A DNA stretch of 5,681 bases from Fidelibacterota bacterium (GTDB lineage: Bacteria; Fidelibacterota; UBA2242), in NCBI GenBank assembly GCA_003527965.1, contig DPVY01000115.1, positions 1 to 5,681 of the forward strand, given 5' to 3'. Below the pieces are notes generated by a model, which had not been told where the DNA came from, ran no database searches, and saw nothing but the letters and a program-made list of their open reading frames with translations. Position 1 is the stretch's first letter; every line of letters starts with the position of its first letter. Positions 1 through 5,681 of the stretch are shown one piece after another. Made by a program: the position numbers and the translations under genes.

Positions 1-1179
1 TGGGGATCGAAAAATCGGGACGCATTTATTCCCCATTTCCTTGGGATTGCGCCTGAAAAGAATGTTCCCTACGCAGAGTTATGGATGGGCGCTCATTCCT
101 GCGCACCCTCAAAAATCGATGTGGAGGGCAAATTAATCCCACTAAACGAACTGATCCACCGTTTCCCCGACATTATTCTCGGTAATCCGGTCGCTGCCTG
201 CTTTGACAACAAACTGCCTTTTCTCTTAAAGGTGTTATCGGCGGCAGAACCACTCTCAATTCAAGCCCATCCCTCAAAGCGCCAGGCGGAATTACTGCAC
301 AAAGCTGATCCGATTCATTATCCCGATGACAATCACAAACCGGAAATCGCCATCGCGCTGGATTCTCTAACGGCTCTTGCGGGTTTTGCCACGTATTCAA
401 ACATCCGGAAGATTATCGAGAAATATCCGGAAATTGCACAGTTTTTTGGTTCGGAAGCTCTGTCGGATATTTTCCCGGGGAATCGGCTTTCAAAAAAGCA
501 CCAGGTTAATAAAATCCGTCTGTTATATCAAACGTTTACTCATTTAACTCAAAGTAAAACGGAACTATATCAGAAAAACGTCGACGCACTGGCAATGCGT
601 CTTCAATCTAAAAAATCAAAACACAGCGCCCAAGAATCCCTTTTCTTAAAAGCATGGGAGAAATATGGCAACCTGGATGTCGGACTATTCTCGATCTTTT
701 TCCTGAGACTGATATATCTTAAAGCAGGCGAAGCGCTTATTATCAATCCGGGATTACCGCATGCCTATATCAACGGCAATATCGTCGAATGCATGGCGAG
801 CTCAGACAATGTCATCAGGGCTGGTCTTACACCTAAATATCAAGATATTCCTACATTGACAACAATTCTCGATTATTCACCAAATTCCGTTCAGATCGTC
901 AAGCCGGAAATAGTCGGCAACGAGATTCAATATCCGACCTTTACACCGGATTTCGCTATCAGTCAAATCACATTCGGCTCCGCTTCCCGAAAATTCACTA
1001 CGGGGAACAAAATTGAGCTGTTATTGGCAGTCGAGGGCAACGGATCAATACAGTGGGGTAATCAGGAATTGAGACTTTCCTTTCATAAAGGGCAATCGCT
1101 GATAATACCGGCAGCCGTACCAGAATATTCCATTATATCGGACAAATCCTTATCCATCTTCAAAGTTCAGGTTCCGTAA
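1..1179 (+). CDS. manA: Mannose-6-phosphate isomerase, class I (5' end outside window)
   Basis: Interconverts mannose 6-phosphate and fructose 6-phosphate in the cytoplasm, linking mannose use to glycolysis and supplying mannose 6-phosphate for GDP-mannose and surface sugars. The frame is open from base 1, so the first ATG at 85 is internal: the stretch before it encodes WGS and then PYAELWMGAH, a hallmark of the family N-terminus. 392 residues are visible, and probably only 10-20 are missing. The zinc ligands expected for the class I cupin fold are present: Gln and His in SIQAHP (visible residues 88 and 90), Glu in HKPE (115) and His in GLPHAYING (254), followed by the active-site arginine segment NVIRAGLTPK. 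The C-terminal cupin half ends normally at TAA. No clear terminator follows, and the next gene lies about 240 bases downstream. Family assignment is very secure; the cellular role (sugar catabolism or glycan synthesis) cannot be told from here. Confidence 0.96.
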   Translation, partial: WGSKNRDAFIPHFLGIAPEKNVPYAELWMGAHSCAPSKIDVEGKLIPLNELIHRFPDIILGNPVAACFDNKLPFLLKVLSAAEPLSIQAHPSKRQAELLHKADPIHYPDDNHKPEIAIALDSLTALAGFATYSNIRKIIEKYPEIAQFFGSEALSDIFPGNRLSKKHQVNKIRLLYQTFTHLTQSKTELYQKNVDALAMRLQSKKSKHSAQESLFLKAWEKYGNLDVGLFSIFFLRLIYLKAGEALIINPGLPHAYINGNIVECMASSDNVIRAGLTPKYQDIPTLTTILDYSPNSVQIVKPEIVGNEIQYPTFTPDFAISQITFGSASRKFTTGNKIELLLAVEGNGSIQWGNQELRLSFHKGQSLIIPAAVPEYSIISDKSLSIFKVQVP

Positions 1180-1311
1180 ACAAGCCTGATTTTAAAAAAC
1201 CGGCGATTATTTGATATTTTTCTTTCTGAACAATATCCGGGTGACAGAGTCGTATATACAAAAGATAAAACAGATTTTATTGTTTCTATCACAAAAAAGG
1301 CTAAACTACAC

Positions 1312-1317
1312 TATAAT
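1312..1317 (+). promoter_or_regulatory. Possible -10 box upstream of the methyltransferase gene
   Basis: A perfect TATAAT hexamer lies in the 240-base gap after manA, about 100 bases before the methyltransferase start. The position 17 bases upstream (1289-1294, TCACAA) is a poor -35 match, so the promoter is supported only by the -10 box and by its place in an AT-rich gap. Transcription would begin near 1324 and leave a leader of about 95 bases. Confidence 0.35.
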
Positions 1318-1406
1318 GCAACCTGATTTAGTAAGGAATACGATAAAATGTTCCGACGTACACTTTGTGATGGTTATACAACCGTTAACGCACAGTAAAA
1401 GACGTG

Positions 1407-1414
1407 AAAGGAAA
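1407..1414 (+). promoter_or_regulatory. Ribosome binding site that decides the methyltransferase start
   Basis: AAAGGAAA sits four bases before the ATG at 1419. A GTG at 1404 is also in frame and would add five residues, but it would place this purine-rich site inside the coding region and has no good site of its own. The ATG is therefore preferred. Confidence 0.6.
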
Positions 1415-1418
1415 TAAC

Positions 1419-1934
1419 ATGACACATAAGCGGAAGAAAGCATTACACCAGCGCGACGATCTTACCGGCGAACATGCAGTTGGCGATGCCGGACAGATGA
1501 TCATAGCATGCCTGTTTGCGGCGATTTGGATATCCGACGCATTCTTTTTCAAGTACACGACTTTCCTCAACCAGTATGTGCCAAACGGATTCAGGACACC
1601 TTGTGGGATCATCCTTTTGGTTCTATCGGGCTACCTGGCAAAAACGGGACTGTCTATTGTGTTCGGCGAGGAGCGGGAAAAACCCGGCGTGATCAGAAAA
1701 GGCGTATTCGGCGTCATTCGCCATCCTGTGTATATGAGCGAGATTCTGCTTTATCTTGGTTTTCTGATGCTGAGTATATCGCTGGCTGCTGCACTAATGT
1801 GGATTATTGCGATTGTGTTTTTGCATTACATCTCCCGCCACGAAGAAAAGCTGCTGCTTGAACGCTTTGGGAAGGAGTATGAGCAGTATATGCGGGAAGT
1901 CCCAATGTGGATTCCGCGGCTTCGGAAGAAGTAA
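1419..1934 (+). CDS. Isoprenylcysteine carboxyl methyltransferase (ICMT/PEMT)-like membrane protein
   Basis: A 171-residue protein of the ICMT / phospholipid methyltransferase superfamily, integral membrane enzymes that transfer a methyl group from S-adenosylmethionine to a carboxyl or amino group. After a basic, hydrophilic N-terminus (residues 1-22) there are about three hydrophobic stretches (roughly 24-44, 60-82 and 109-137). The family signature follows: RHPVY (101-105), RHEE (140-143) and then FGKEYEQYMREVP, which includes the conserved FGxxYxxYxxxVPxxxP pattern before the C-terminus. The length is normal for bacterial members. Bacteria lack prenylated CaaX proteins, so the substrate is unknown; lipids or small molecules are possible. 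It stands alone, with about 240 bases before it and a gene remnant after it, so the neighbours give no clue. The family call is strong; the reaction is inferred from the family only. Confidence 0.85.
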   Translation: MTHKRKKALHQRDDLTGEHAVGDAGQMIIACLFAAIWISDAFFFKYTTFLNQYVPNGFRTPCGIILLVLSGYLAKTGLSIVFGEEREKPGVIRKGVFGVIRHPVYMSEILLYLGFLMLSISLAAALMWIIAIVFLHYISRHEEKLLLERFGKEYEQYMREVPMWIPRLRKK

Positions 1935-1958
1935 ATGCCGCCGCTGAGATCGTCCAAC

Positions 1959-1975
1959 CGGGATCATCAATCCCG
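1959..1975 (+). repeat. Short hairpin after the methyltransferase gene
   Basis: A perfect 6-base inverted repeat, CGGGAT and ATCCCG, with a 5-base loop, lies 25 bases after the methyltransferase stop codon. No T-run follows, only AATATTTAC, so it is at best a weak intrinsic terminator or an mRNA 3'-end stabiliser. Confidence 0.35.
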
Positions 1976-2051
1976 AATATTTACAAATAATCTTACAAGG
2001 GTTCGTTTATTTTGATGTTATCGGAAGATGCCTGTATAAAGAGGTGAAATT

Positions 2052-2315
2052 ATGGATGACCAATTACACGGAGTATTTACAACACGGGCGCCGGCTCGTC
2101 CGAACCCAATTGGCATCTCAACAGTGCGCCTTGTCAGAGTTGAAGAAAATATACTTCATATTCAAGATTTAGACATTGTAGATGGTACGCCCCTGTTGGA
2201 TATCAAACCTTATGTACCGGAATTCGACATTAGAGATGTAGAGAAAATAGAATGGCTTGAGAAGAATCTACATAAACTTTATACATCAAAAGACGATGAG
2301 AGATTTGTAAAATGA
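2052..2315 (+). pseudogene. trmO: 5'-truncated TrmO (tRNA t6A37 N6-methyltransferase) remnant
   Basis: The 87 encoded residues match the C-terminal part of the TrmO / TsaA-like family, which methylates N6-threonylcarbamoyladenosine at position 37 of certain tRNAs using S-adenosylmethionine. The diagnostic stretch is DDQLHGVFTTRAPARPNPIG (residues 2-21), followed by LDIVDGTPLLDIKPYVPEFD. Family members are usually about 140 residues or longer and carry some 55-70 residues before the DD(Q/E)LHG motif, forming the first strands of the beta-barrel. Those are missing here. An in-frame stop (TAA at 2037-2039) lies just upstream, and none of the three forward frames of 1935-2051 encodes a recognisable TrmO N-terminus, so this is a deletion and not a simple frameshift. 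The 3' end looks intact. A good ribosome binding site (AGAGGTG, 2040-2046) sits five bases before the ATG, so a short protein may still be made. Base use is more AT-rich than in manA or hcp. Confidence 0.75.
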
Positions 2316-2359
2316 TTTGACCGACTTCCGATCGGTTGCAACTTCGCATATCCGCGAAA

Positions 2360-2380
2360 CGATCAATATATTAATGATCG
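2360..2380 (+). repeat. Dyad symmetry in the gap before tetR
   Basis: CGATCA and TGATCG form perfect 6-base arms around a 9-base AT-rich centre. A separate perfect 8-base palindrome, CCGATCGG, lies at 2328-2335, directly after the trmO remnant. No gene is visible in 2316-2502. A weak GAG(G)TTG / CAA(GG)CTC stem at 2383-2408 precedes a run of seven T (2415-2421) and could give inefficient termination before the tetR promoter. Any regulatory role of these elements is unproven. Confidence 0.3.
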
Positions 2381-2442
2381 CAGAGGTTGACGTCGCACTC
2401 CAAGGCTCAAATTCTTTTTTTGGACAATTGTAAAAATAAGAC

Positions 2443-2471
2443 TTGACCAAGGCAGGAATTTTATTTAAGTT
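2443..2471 (+). promoter_or_regulatory. Probable sigma70-type promoter of tetR
   Basis: TTGACC (2443-2448), five of six matches to the -35 consensus, is followed after exactly 17 bases by TAAGTT (2466-2471) as a weaker -10 box. Transcription would start near 2478, inside the inverted repeat at 2473-2496, as expected for an autorepressed regulator gene. Confidence 0.55.
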
Positions 2472-2472
2472 A

Positions 2473-2496
2473 TTGTTAGTGATTATTAACTAACAA
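2473..2496 (+). promoter_or_regulatory. Probable TetR operator at the tetR promoter
   Basis: A perfect inverted repeat with 8-base arms, TTGTTAGT and ACTAACAA, separated by 8 bases, ends six bases before the tetR start codon. Additional GTTA (2469-2472) and TAAC (2487-2490) half-sites overlap it, so more than one dimer register is possible. Its core half-site is shared with the repeat at 3108-3127. Position over the predicted transcription start supports autorepression; binding itself is inferred. Confidence 0.65.
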
Positions 2497-2502
2497 GAGA
2501 TA

Positions 2503-3090
2503 ATGAGAAAATTTAGCAGCCGCCAGGAACAAATCGTCAAAACTTCGATCAATCTGATCGCCAATCAGGGCATTCAGCAACTCACAATCAAGCATATATC
2601 ACAGGAAATCGGAATTTCCGAGCCGGCTATCTACCGCCATTTCCAGAGTAAAATGGATATTATGGTTGCAGTACTCGACTACTTTGAGAAAATAACCCTG
2701 TCTTTTCGTCAGGATATGATGAAACCCGGCCTGACGGGAATCGAACGCATTGAAATATTCCTGTTGAACCGCTATCAACTTTTTACTAAAGATCATGCCC
2801 TCGCTAAAGTCATGTTCTCCGACGAGAGCTTCCAATATGAAGCGCAGCTATCTCAAAAATTCCTCGGTATTATAAATGATCACCGCAATCTGCTCGTTTT
2901 AGCTATCCGCCAGGCTCAACTGGAAGGCAATATTCTGTCGGACATTCCCTACCCCCACTTATTTCAGATCATTGTGGGCTCAATGCGCTTGCTGGTCAAC
3001 CGTTGGGGTTACAGTAATTTTTCCTTCGACCTGAAATCCGAAGGCATGTCACTCTGGCAAACAATTAAAAAGGTCATCCAAACCCAATAA
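2503..3090 (+). CDS. TetR/AcrR-family transcriptional regulator
   Basis: A 195-residue protein of normal TetR-family length. The N-terminal DNA-binding domain covers about residues 8-52, with the helix-turn-helix at about 28-47 (TIKHISQEIGISEPAIYRHF), including the family's characteristic YRHF and following SK. The remaining helical domain (about 60-195) would bind a ligand and form the dimer; its sequence does not reveal the ligand. The ATG at 2503 gives the expected N-terminus, but the ribosome binding site is weak (AAGAG, 2495-2499, only three bases away) and overlaps the operator. The gene reads toward the ferredoxin-cupin-hcp operon, and closely related inverted repeats lie before both, so it most likely represses itself and that operon. 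An effector linked to nitrosative or redox stress would fit but is a guess. Confidence 0.93.
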   Translation: MRKFSSRQEQIVKTSINLIANQGIQQLTIKHISQEIGISEPAIYRHFQSKMDIMVAVLDYFEKITLSFRQDMMKPGLTGIERIEIFLLNRYQLFTKDHALAKVMFSDESFQYEAQLSQKFLGIINDHRNLLVLAIRQAQLEGNILSDIPYPHLFQIIVGSMRLLVNRWGYSNFSFDLKSEGMSLWQTIKKVIQTQ

Positions 3091-3105
3091 AAATTTTAAT
3101 ATAAT
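3077..3105 (+). promoter_or_regulatory. Probable promoter of the Fe-S protein-cupin-hcp operon
   Basis: A perfect TATAAT (3100-3105) lies in the 56-base gap after tetR, with a poor -35 match (TCCAAA, 3077-3082) at 17-base spacing inside the end of tetR. The predicted start near 3112 lies within the inverted repeat at 3108-3127, a typical arrangement for repression. Read-through from tetR is also possible. Confidence 0.55.
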
Positions 3106-3107
3106 GA

Positions 3108-3127
3108 GTTTGTTAGTATTAACAAAC
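3108..3127 (+). promoter_or_regulatory. Probable TetR operator before the Fe-S protein-cupin-hcp operon
   Basis: A perfect inverted repeat with 8-base arms, GTTTGTTA and TAACAAAC, around a 4-base centre (GTAT), begins two bases after the TATAAT box. It shares TTGTTAGT on the left and TAACAA on the right with the tetR operator, but the half-sites are 8 bases closer together. There is no T-run, so a terminator is unlikely. Confidence 0.65.
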
Positions 3128-3146
3128 ATATCAAAGAAACCCAAAT

Positions 3147-3968
3147 ATGAAACGCCAAATCATCAAAATAGACGACGAAAAATGCACCGGTTGCGGACTC
3201 TGTATCCCCAATTGTCCTGAAGGTGCTCTGCAGATCATCGACGGTAAAGCTCGTCTGATCAGTGACCTTTTTTGTGATGGACTCGGCACCTGCATCGGGA
3301 ATTGCCCGGAAAATGCGATTACCACTGAAGAACGGGAAGCCAAACCCTATAATGAAGCTATTGTGATGGAAAACATCATCGCTGCCGGACCAAACACCAT
3401 CAAAGCCCACCTCAAGCATCTGCTGGAGCATGGTGAGTTTCAATTTTATAATCAAGCCAAAGATATTCTCAAAGAAAAAGGTCTTCCTATTCCAAAAATA
3501 AAGGAAACCGATCATTCCTGCGTCGGCGGTTGCCCTGGAAGTGCGGCACAATCAATTTCACCCACCGCACAAGCAACAAATTCAACTCCGGCACATTTAC
3601 ATAGTCAGCTGCAACAGTGGCCCGTCCAACTGCAACTGTTAAATCCCAATGCTGCTTATTTTAATAATGCCAACCTGCTGATTGCCGCGGATTGTGTTCC
3701 CTTTGCCTTTGCTAATTTTCATGAACGCTATGTAAAAGGTAAAATCGTAATAACCTTTTGCCCAAAACTGGATCAGACCATCGATCAATATATCCACAAA
3801 CTTGCCACCATTTTACAAAATCACCACATTAATTCAATTACAATTGCCAGAATGGAAGTGCCCTGTTGCGGTGGAACCGAAATCATCGTTCAGCGTGCCC
3901 TGGAAGAGGCCGGGAAATCCGTGATGGTCAAAGTATCCGTTATCTCAATAAAAGGAGAACTATTATGA
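3147..3968 (+). CDS. 4Fe-4S dicluster ferredoxin-like protein of unknown function
   Basis: A 273-residue cytoplasmic iron-sulfur protein; no signal peptide or membrane segment is seen. The N-terminus is a ferredoxin domain: Cys13, 16, 19 and 23 in CxxCxxCxxxCP, then Cys43, 49 and 53 in CDGLGTCIGNCP, where Leu46 replaces the middle cysteine of the second motif. A helical segment (about 67-112) leads to a CVGGCPGS motif (Cys125, Cys129) and a low-complexity linker. The C-terminal domain (about 154-273) has WPVQL, LLIAADCVPFAFANFH (Cys183), CPKLD (Cys205) and a paired Cys240-Cys241 in VPCCGG. I recognise this architecture as a conserved 4Fe-4S protein of anaerobes, often seen near hcp, but without an established reaction. 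Electron transfer to Hcp is plausible. It is the first gene of the operon; only a weak AAAGAAA (3133-3139) precedes the ATG. Its stop overlaps the cupin start by 4 bases, indicating translational coupling. Confidence 0.85.
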   Translation: MKRQIIKIDDEKCTGCGLCIPNCPEGALQIIDGKARLISDLFCDGLGTCIGNCPENAITTEEREAKPYNEAIVMENIIAAGPNTIKAHLKHLLEHGEFQFYNQAKDILKEKGLPIPKIKETDHSCVGGCPGSAAQSISPTAQATNSTPAHLHSQLQQWPVQLQLLNPNAAYFNNANLLIAADCVPFAFANFHERYVKGKIVITFCPKLDQTIDQYIHKLATILQNHHINSITIARMEVPCCGGTEIIVQRALEEAGKSVMVKVSVISIKGELL

Positions 3969-4279
3969 AAGCAATAAGTAACGGCGACTTGGCATCTCAA
4001 ATAGACTATCAGAAAAATGCAGTCGTCAGTAGCGAAATTATTCGAAAACCAACCGGAACTGTGACCCTTTTTGCATTCGATAAAGGTCAGGGATTAAGTG
4101 AACACTCCGCACCTTTTGACGCGCTGGTTCAGATTTTGGACGGCGAAATGGAAATCACAATTTCTAAACAGCCATACATTATTCAATCAGGAAAGTTCAT
4201 CATCATGCCTGCTAATGATCCCCATGCCCTCAAAGCATTGACGCCTGTAAAAATGTTATTAACCATGATAAAATCATAA
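3965..4279 (+). CDS. Small single-domain cupin protein
   Basis: A 104-residue cupin beta-barrel. The ATG at 3965 is chosen because a strong site, AAAGGAG (3951-3957), precedes it by seven bases, and because it overlaps the previous stop codon as ATGA; a longer reading from 3866 would lie mostly inside the upstream gene. Cupin motif 1 is GLSEHSAPFDALVQILDGE (residues 43-61) and motif 2 is MPANDPHAL (81-89). Compared with the classical GX5HXHX3-4EX6G pattern, motif 1 has only one histidine (His47); together with His87, and perhaps Glu46 or Asp52, a metal site is possible but reduced. The ligand or reaction is unknown. A sensor, a metal-binding accessory or a small-molecule detoxifying role in the Hcp operon are all possible. 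The domain call is secure. Confidence 0.88.
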   Translation: MKAISNGDLASQIDYQKNAVVSSEIIRKPTGTVTLFAFDKGQGLSEHSAPFDALVQILDGEMEITISKQPYIIQSGKFIIMPANDPHALKALTPVKMLLTMIKS

Positions 4280-4299
4280 CAAAAACAGAGGAGTATACA

Positions 4300-5681
4300 A
4301 TGAGTATGTACTGTTACCAGTGTCAGGAAACCGCGAAAAACACAGGTTGCACAATCCGTGGTGTTTGCGGTAAACAAGAATCCACATCTGATCTTCAGGA
4401 TTTATTGATTTATGTTTTAAAAGGTATTTCTTCAATTTCCGAAGCCGCCGGCGATACGGATCCGAAAACCGGTCTATTCATCGCCCAATCACTATTTATG
4501 ACAATTACCAACGCCAACTTCAACGATGAGGTGTTTATTACCAGAATTCGGGAAGCGATCAAACTGCGTGAGGAATTGAAAGAAAAGCACGCCGGCATCA
4601 TTAATGACGAGCTCCCCGAAGCAGTGTTCTGGACCGCTGATTCGGTAGAGGAATTTCACGCAAAAGCTTTGGAAGTCGGCGTACTTTCCACCGCCAATGA
4701 AGATATCCGGTCACTGCGGGAATTGTTGGTCATCGGCCTAAAGGGTATCGCGGCCTATACCGACCATGCTGCTATGTTGGGACATGAAGATCCGAAAATC
4801 TATGCTTTCCTTTCTGAAGCTCTGGCCTCAACCATGAAAGACCTTTCCATCGATGAAATGATCGCGCTGGTTCTTAAAGCGGGCGAAATCGCCGTCAATA
4901 CTATGGCCCTGCTGGATAAAGCCAATACCACCGCCTATGGAAATCCTGAAATCACCTCCGTAAACATTGGTGTTCGGTACAATCCCGGCATCCTGATTTC
5001 CGGCCACGACCTGAAAGACATGGAAGAATTGCTGAAACAAACCGAAGGCACCGGCGTAGATGTCTACACCCATAGTGAGATGCTGCCGGCCAATTATTAC
5101 CCGGCATTTAAGAAATACGATCATTTCGTCGGCAATTACGGTAATGCCTGGTGGAAGCAGAATCAGGAATTTGAATCCTTCAACGGCCCTATCTTGATGA
5201 CCACAAACTGTATCACACCGGTCAAAGACAGTTACAAGGGACGGATCTTCACTACTGGCATGGCCGGCTACCCCGGTGTCAGACATATTGCTGATCGTGA
5301 AAATGGCAAGTCAAAAGATTTCTCGGAAATTATTGAAATGGCAAAAACCTGCCCGCCCCCGACCGAAATCGAGACCGGCGAAATCGTCGGTGGATTCGCT
5401 CACGCACAGGTGTTGGTACTGGCTGATAAAATCGTTGACGCCGTCAAGTCCGGTGCCATCAAACGTTTCGTAGTCATGGCCGGCTGCGATGGCCGCCAGA
5501 AGGGCCGCACCTACTTCACCGAGGTAGCCGAGGAACTGCCCCCAAACACCGTTATATTAACCGCCGGCTGCGCCAAATATCGTTACAATAAATTGAATCT
5601 CGGCGAAATCGGCGGTATTCCACGTGTTCTCGATGCCGGCCAGTGTAACGACTCTTATTCAGGATCAATGATTATTTGTTG
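4300..5681 (+). CDS. hcp: Hybrid-cluster protein / hydroxylamine reductase (3' end outside window)
   Basis: Hcp carries a cubane cluster and a unique Fe-S-O hybrid cluster. It reduces hydroxylamine to ammonia in vitro and acts as a nitric oxide reductase or S-nitrosylase in other bacteria. The ATG at 4300 follows AGAGGAG (4287-4293) by six bases; the cupin gene ends 20 bases upstream. 460 codons are visible with no stop, so about 80-90 C-terminal residues of a roughly 540-residue protein are missing. The N-terminal motif Cys5-x2-Cys8-x8-Cys17-x5-Cys23 is the class I form found in strict anaerobes. Hybrid-cluster ligands appear at His236 (SGHDL), Glu260 (HSEMLPA), Cys304 (TTNC), Cys396 (AGCDGR), Cys424 (AGCAKYR) and Cys449 (GQCNDSYS); spacing agrees with the Desulfovibrio enzyme as I remember it. 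The last two ligands, a Glu and a Lys, would lie past the edge. Everything visible suggests a functional enzyme. Confidence 0.96.
   Translation, partial: MSMYCYQCQETAKNTGCTIRGVCGKQESTSDLQDLLIYVLKGISSISEAAGDTDPKTGLFIAQSLFMTITNANFNDEVFITRIREAIKLREELKEKHAGIINDELPEAVFWTADSVEEFHAKALEVGVLSTANEDIRSLRELLVIGLKGIAAYTDHAAMLGHEDPKIYAFLSEALASTMKDLSIDEMIALVLKAGEIAVNTMALLDKANTTAYGNPEITSVNIGVRYNPGILISGHDLKDMEELLKQTEGTGVDVYTHSEMLPANYYPAFKKYDHFVGNYGNAWWKQNQEFESFNGPILMTTNCITPVKDSYKGRIFTTGMAGYPGVRHIADRENGKSKDFSEIIEMAKTCPPPTEIETGEIVGGFAHAQVLVLADKIVDAVKSGAIKRFVVMAGCDGRQKGRTYFTEVAEELPPNTVILTAGCAKYRYNKLNLGEIGGIPRVLDAGQCNDSYSGSMIIC

Noticed and set aside
1188..1227. Possible terminator after manA (GCC...GGC near T-rich DNA)
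   Set aside because: Only three pairs over a long A/T-rich loop; not a credible stem.
1265..1280. ATAAAA/TTTTAT hairpin in the manA-methyltransferase gap
   Set aside because: Pure A/T stem of six pairs in an AT-rich gap; expected by chance and too weak to act as a terminator.
1211..1417. 68-codon forward frame between manA and the methyltransferase gene
   Set aside because: No recognisable domain, no good ribosome site, AT-driven composition (FFFLNN, KIKQILLF), and it overlaps the preferred translation signals of the next gene.
2012..2040. TTGATG-N17-TATAAA promoter before the trmO remnant
   Set aside because: Well spaced, but a transcript starting from it would begin after the ribosome binding site at 2040-2046, so it does not fit expression of the remnant; kept only as a remark.
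3096..3551. 151-codon reverse-strand frame opposite the Fe-S protein gene
   Set aside because: Overlaps the conserved cysteine motifs on the other strand and has no family resemblance.
4828..5286. 152-codon reverse-strand frame inside hcp
   Set aside because: Lies fully opposite well-conserved hcp coding sequence; it arises from codon bias of hcp and shows no domain.
1..5681. CRISPR array, tRNA, rRNA or insertion sequence
   Set aside because: No regularly spaced direct repeats, no cloverleaf-like or rRNA-like stretch and no transposase-like frame or terminal inverted repeats were seen on either strand.

Overview
The window comes from a bacterium that is probably anaerobic or at least lives with little oxygen. 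The reasons are a hybrid-cluster protein (Hcp) with the short N-terminal cysteine motif typical of strict anaerobes, and a dicluster ferredoxin-like protein next to it. Base composition is moderate and all recognised genes lie on the + strand. I cannot assign a phylum from the sequence alone.

Left part (1-1179): the 3' nearly complete portion of a class I mannose-6-phosphate isomerase gene (manA), entering from the left edge. Middle part (1180-2502): a looser region with a small membrane methyltransferase of the ICMT/PEMT type (1419-1934), a 5'-truncated remnant of the tRNA-modification gene trmO (2052-2315), and intergenic DNA with several short dyad symmetries. This part looks like a zone of gene loss or rearrangement between two better-conserved blocks.

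Right part (2503-5681): a coherent block made of a TetR-family repressor gene, a gene for a 4Fe-4S dicluster protein of unknown function, a small cupin gene overlapping it by 4 bases (ATGA), and hcp, which runs off the right edge. Long inverted repeats built from the same TTGTTA/TAACAA half-site lie just before tetR and just before the ferredoxin-like gene, each next to or over a probable promoter start. The simplest reading (inference) is that the TetR protein represses itself and the ferredoxin-cupin-hcp operon, and that the operon deals with reactive nitrogen species or related redox stress, with the Fe-S protein a possible electron carrier for Hcp.

The best candidate for something little described is this TetR-controlled Hcp operon with its companion Fe-S and cupin proteins. 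Hcp genes are usually described as controlled by HcpR, NsrR or FNR-type regulators.
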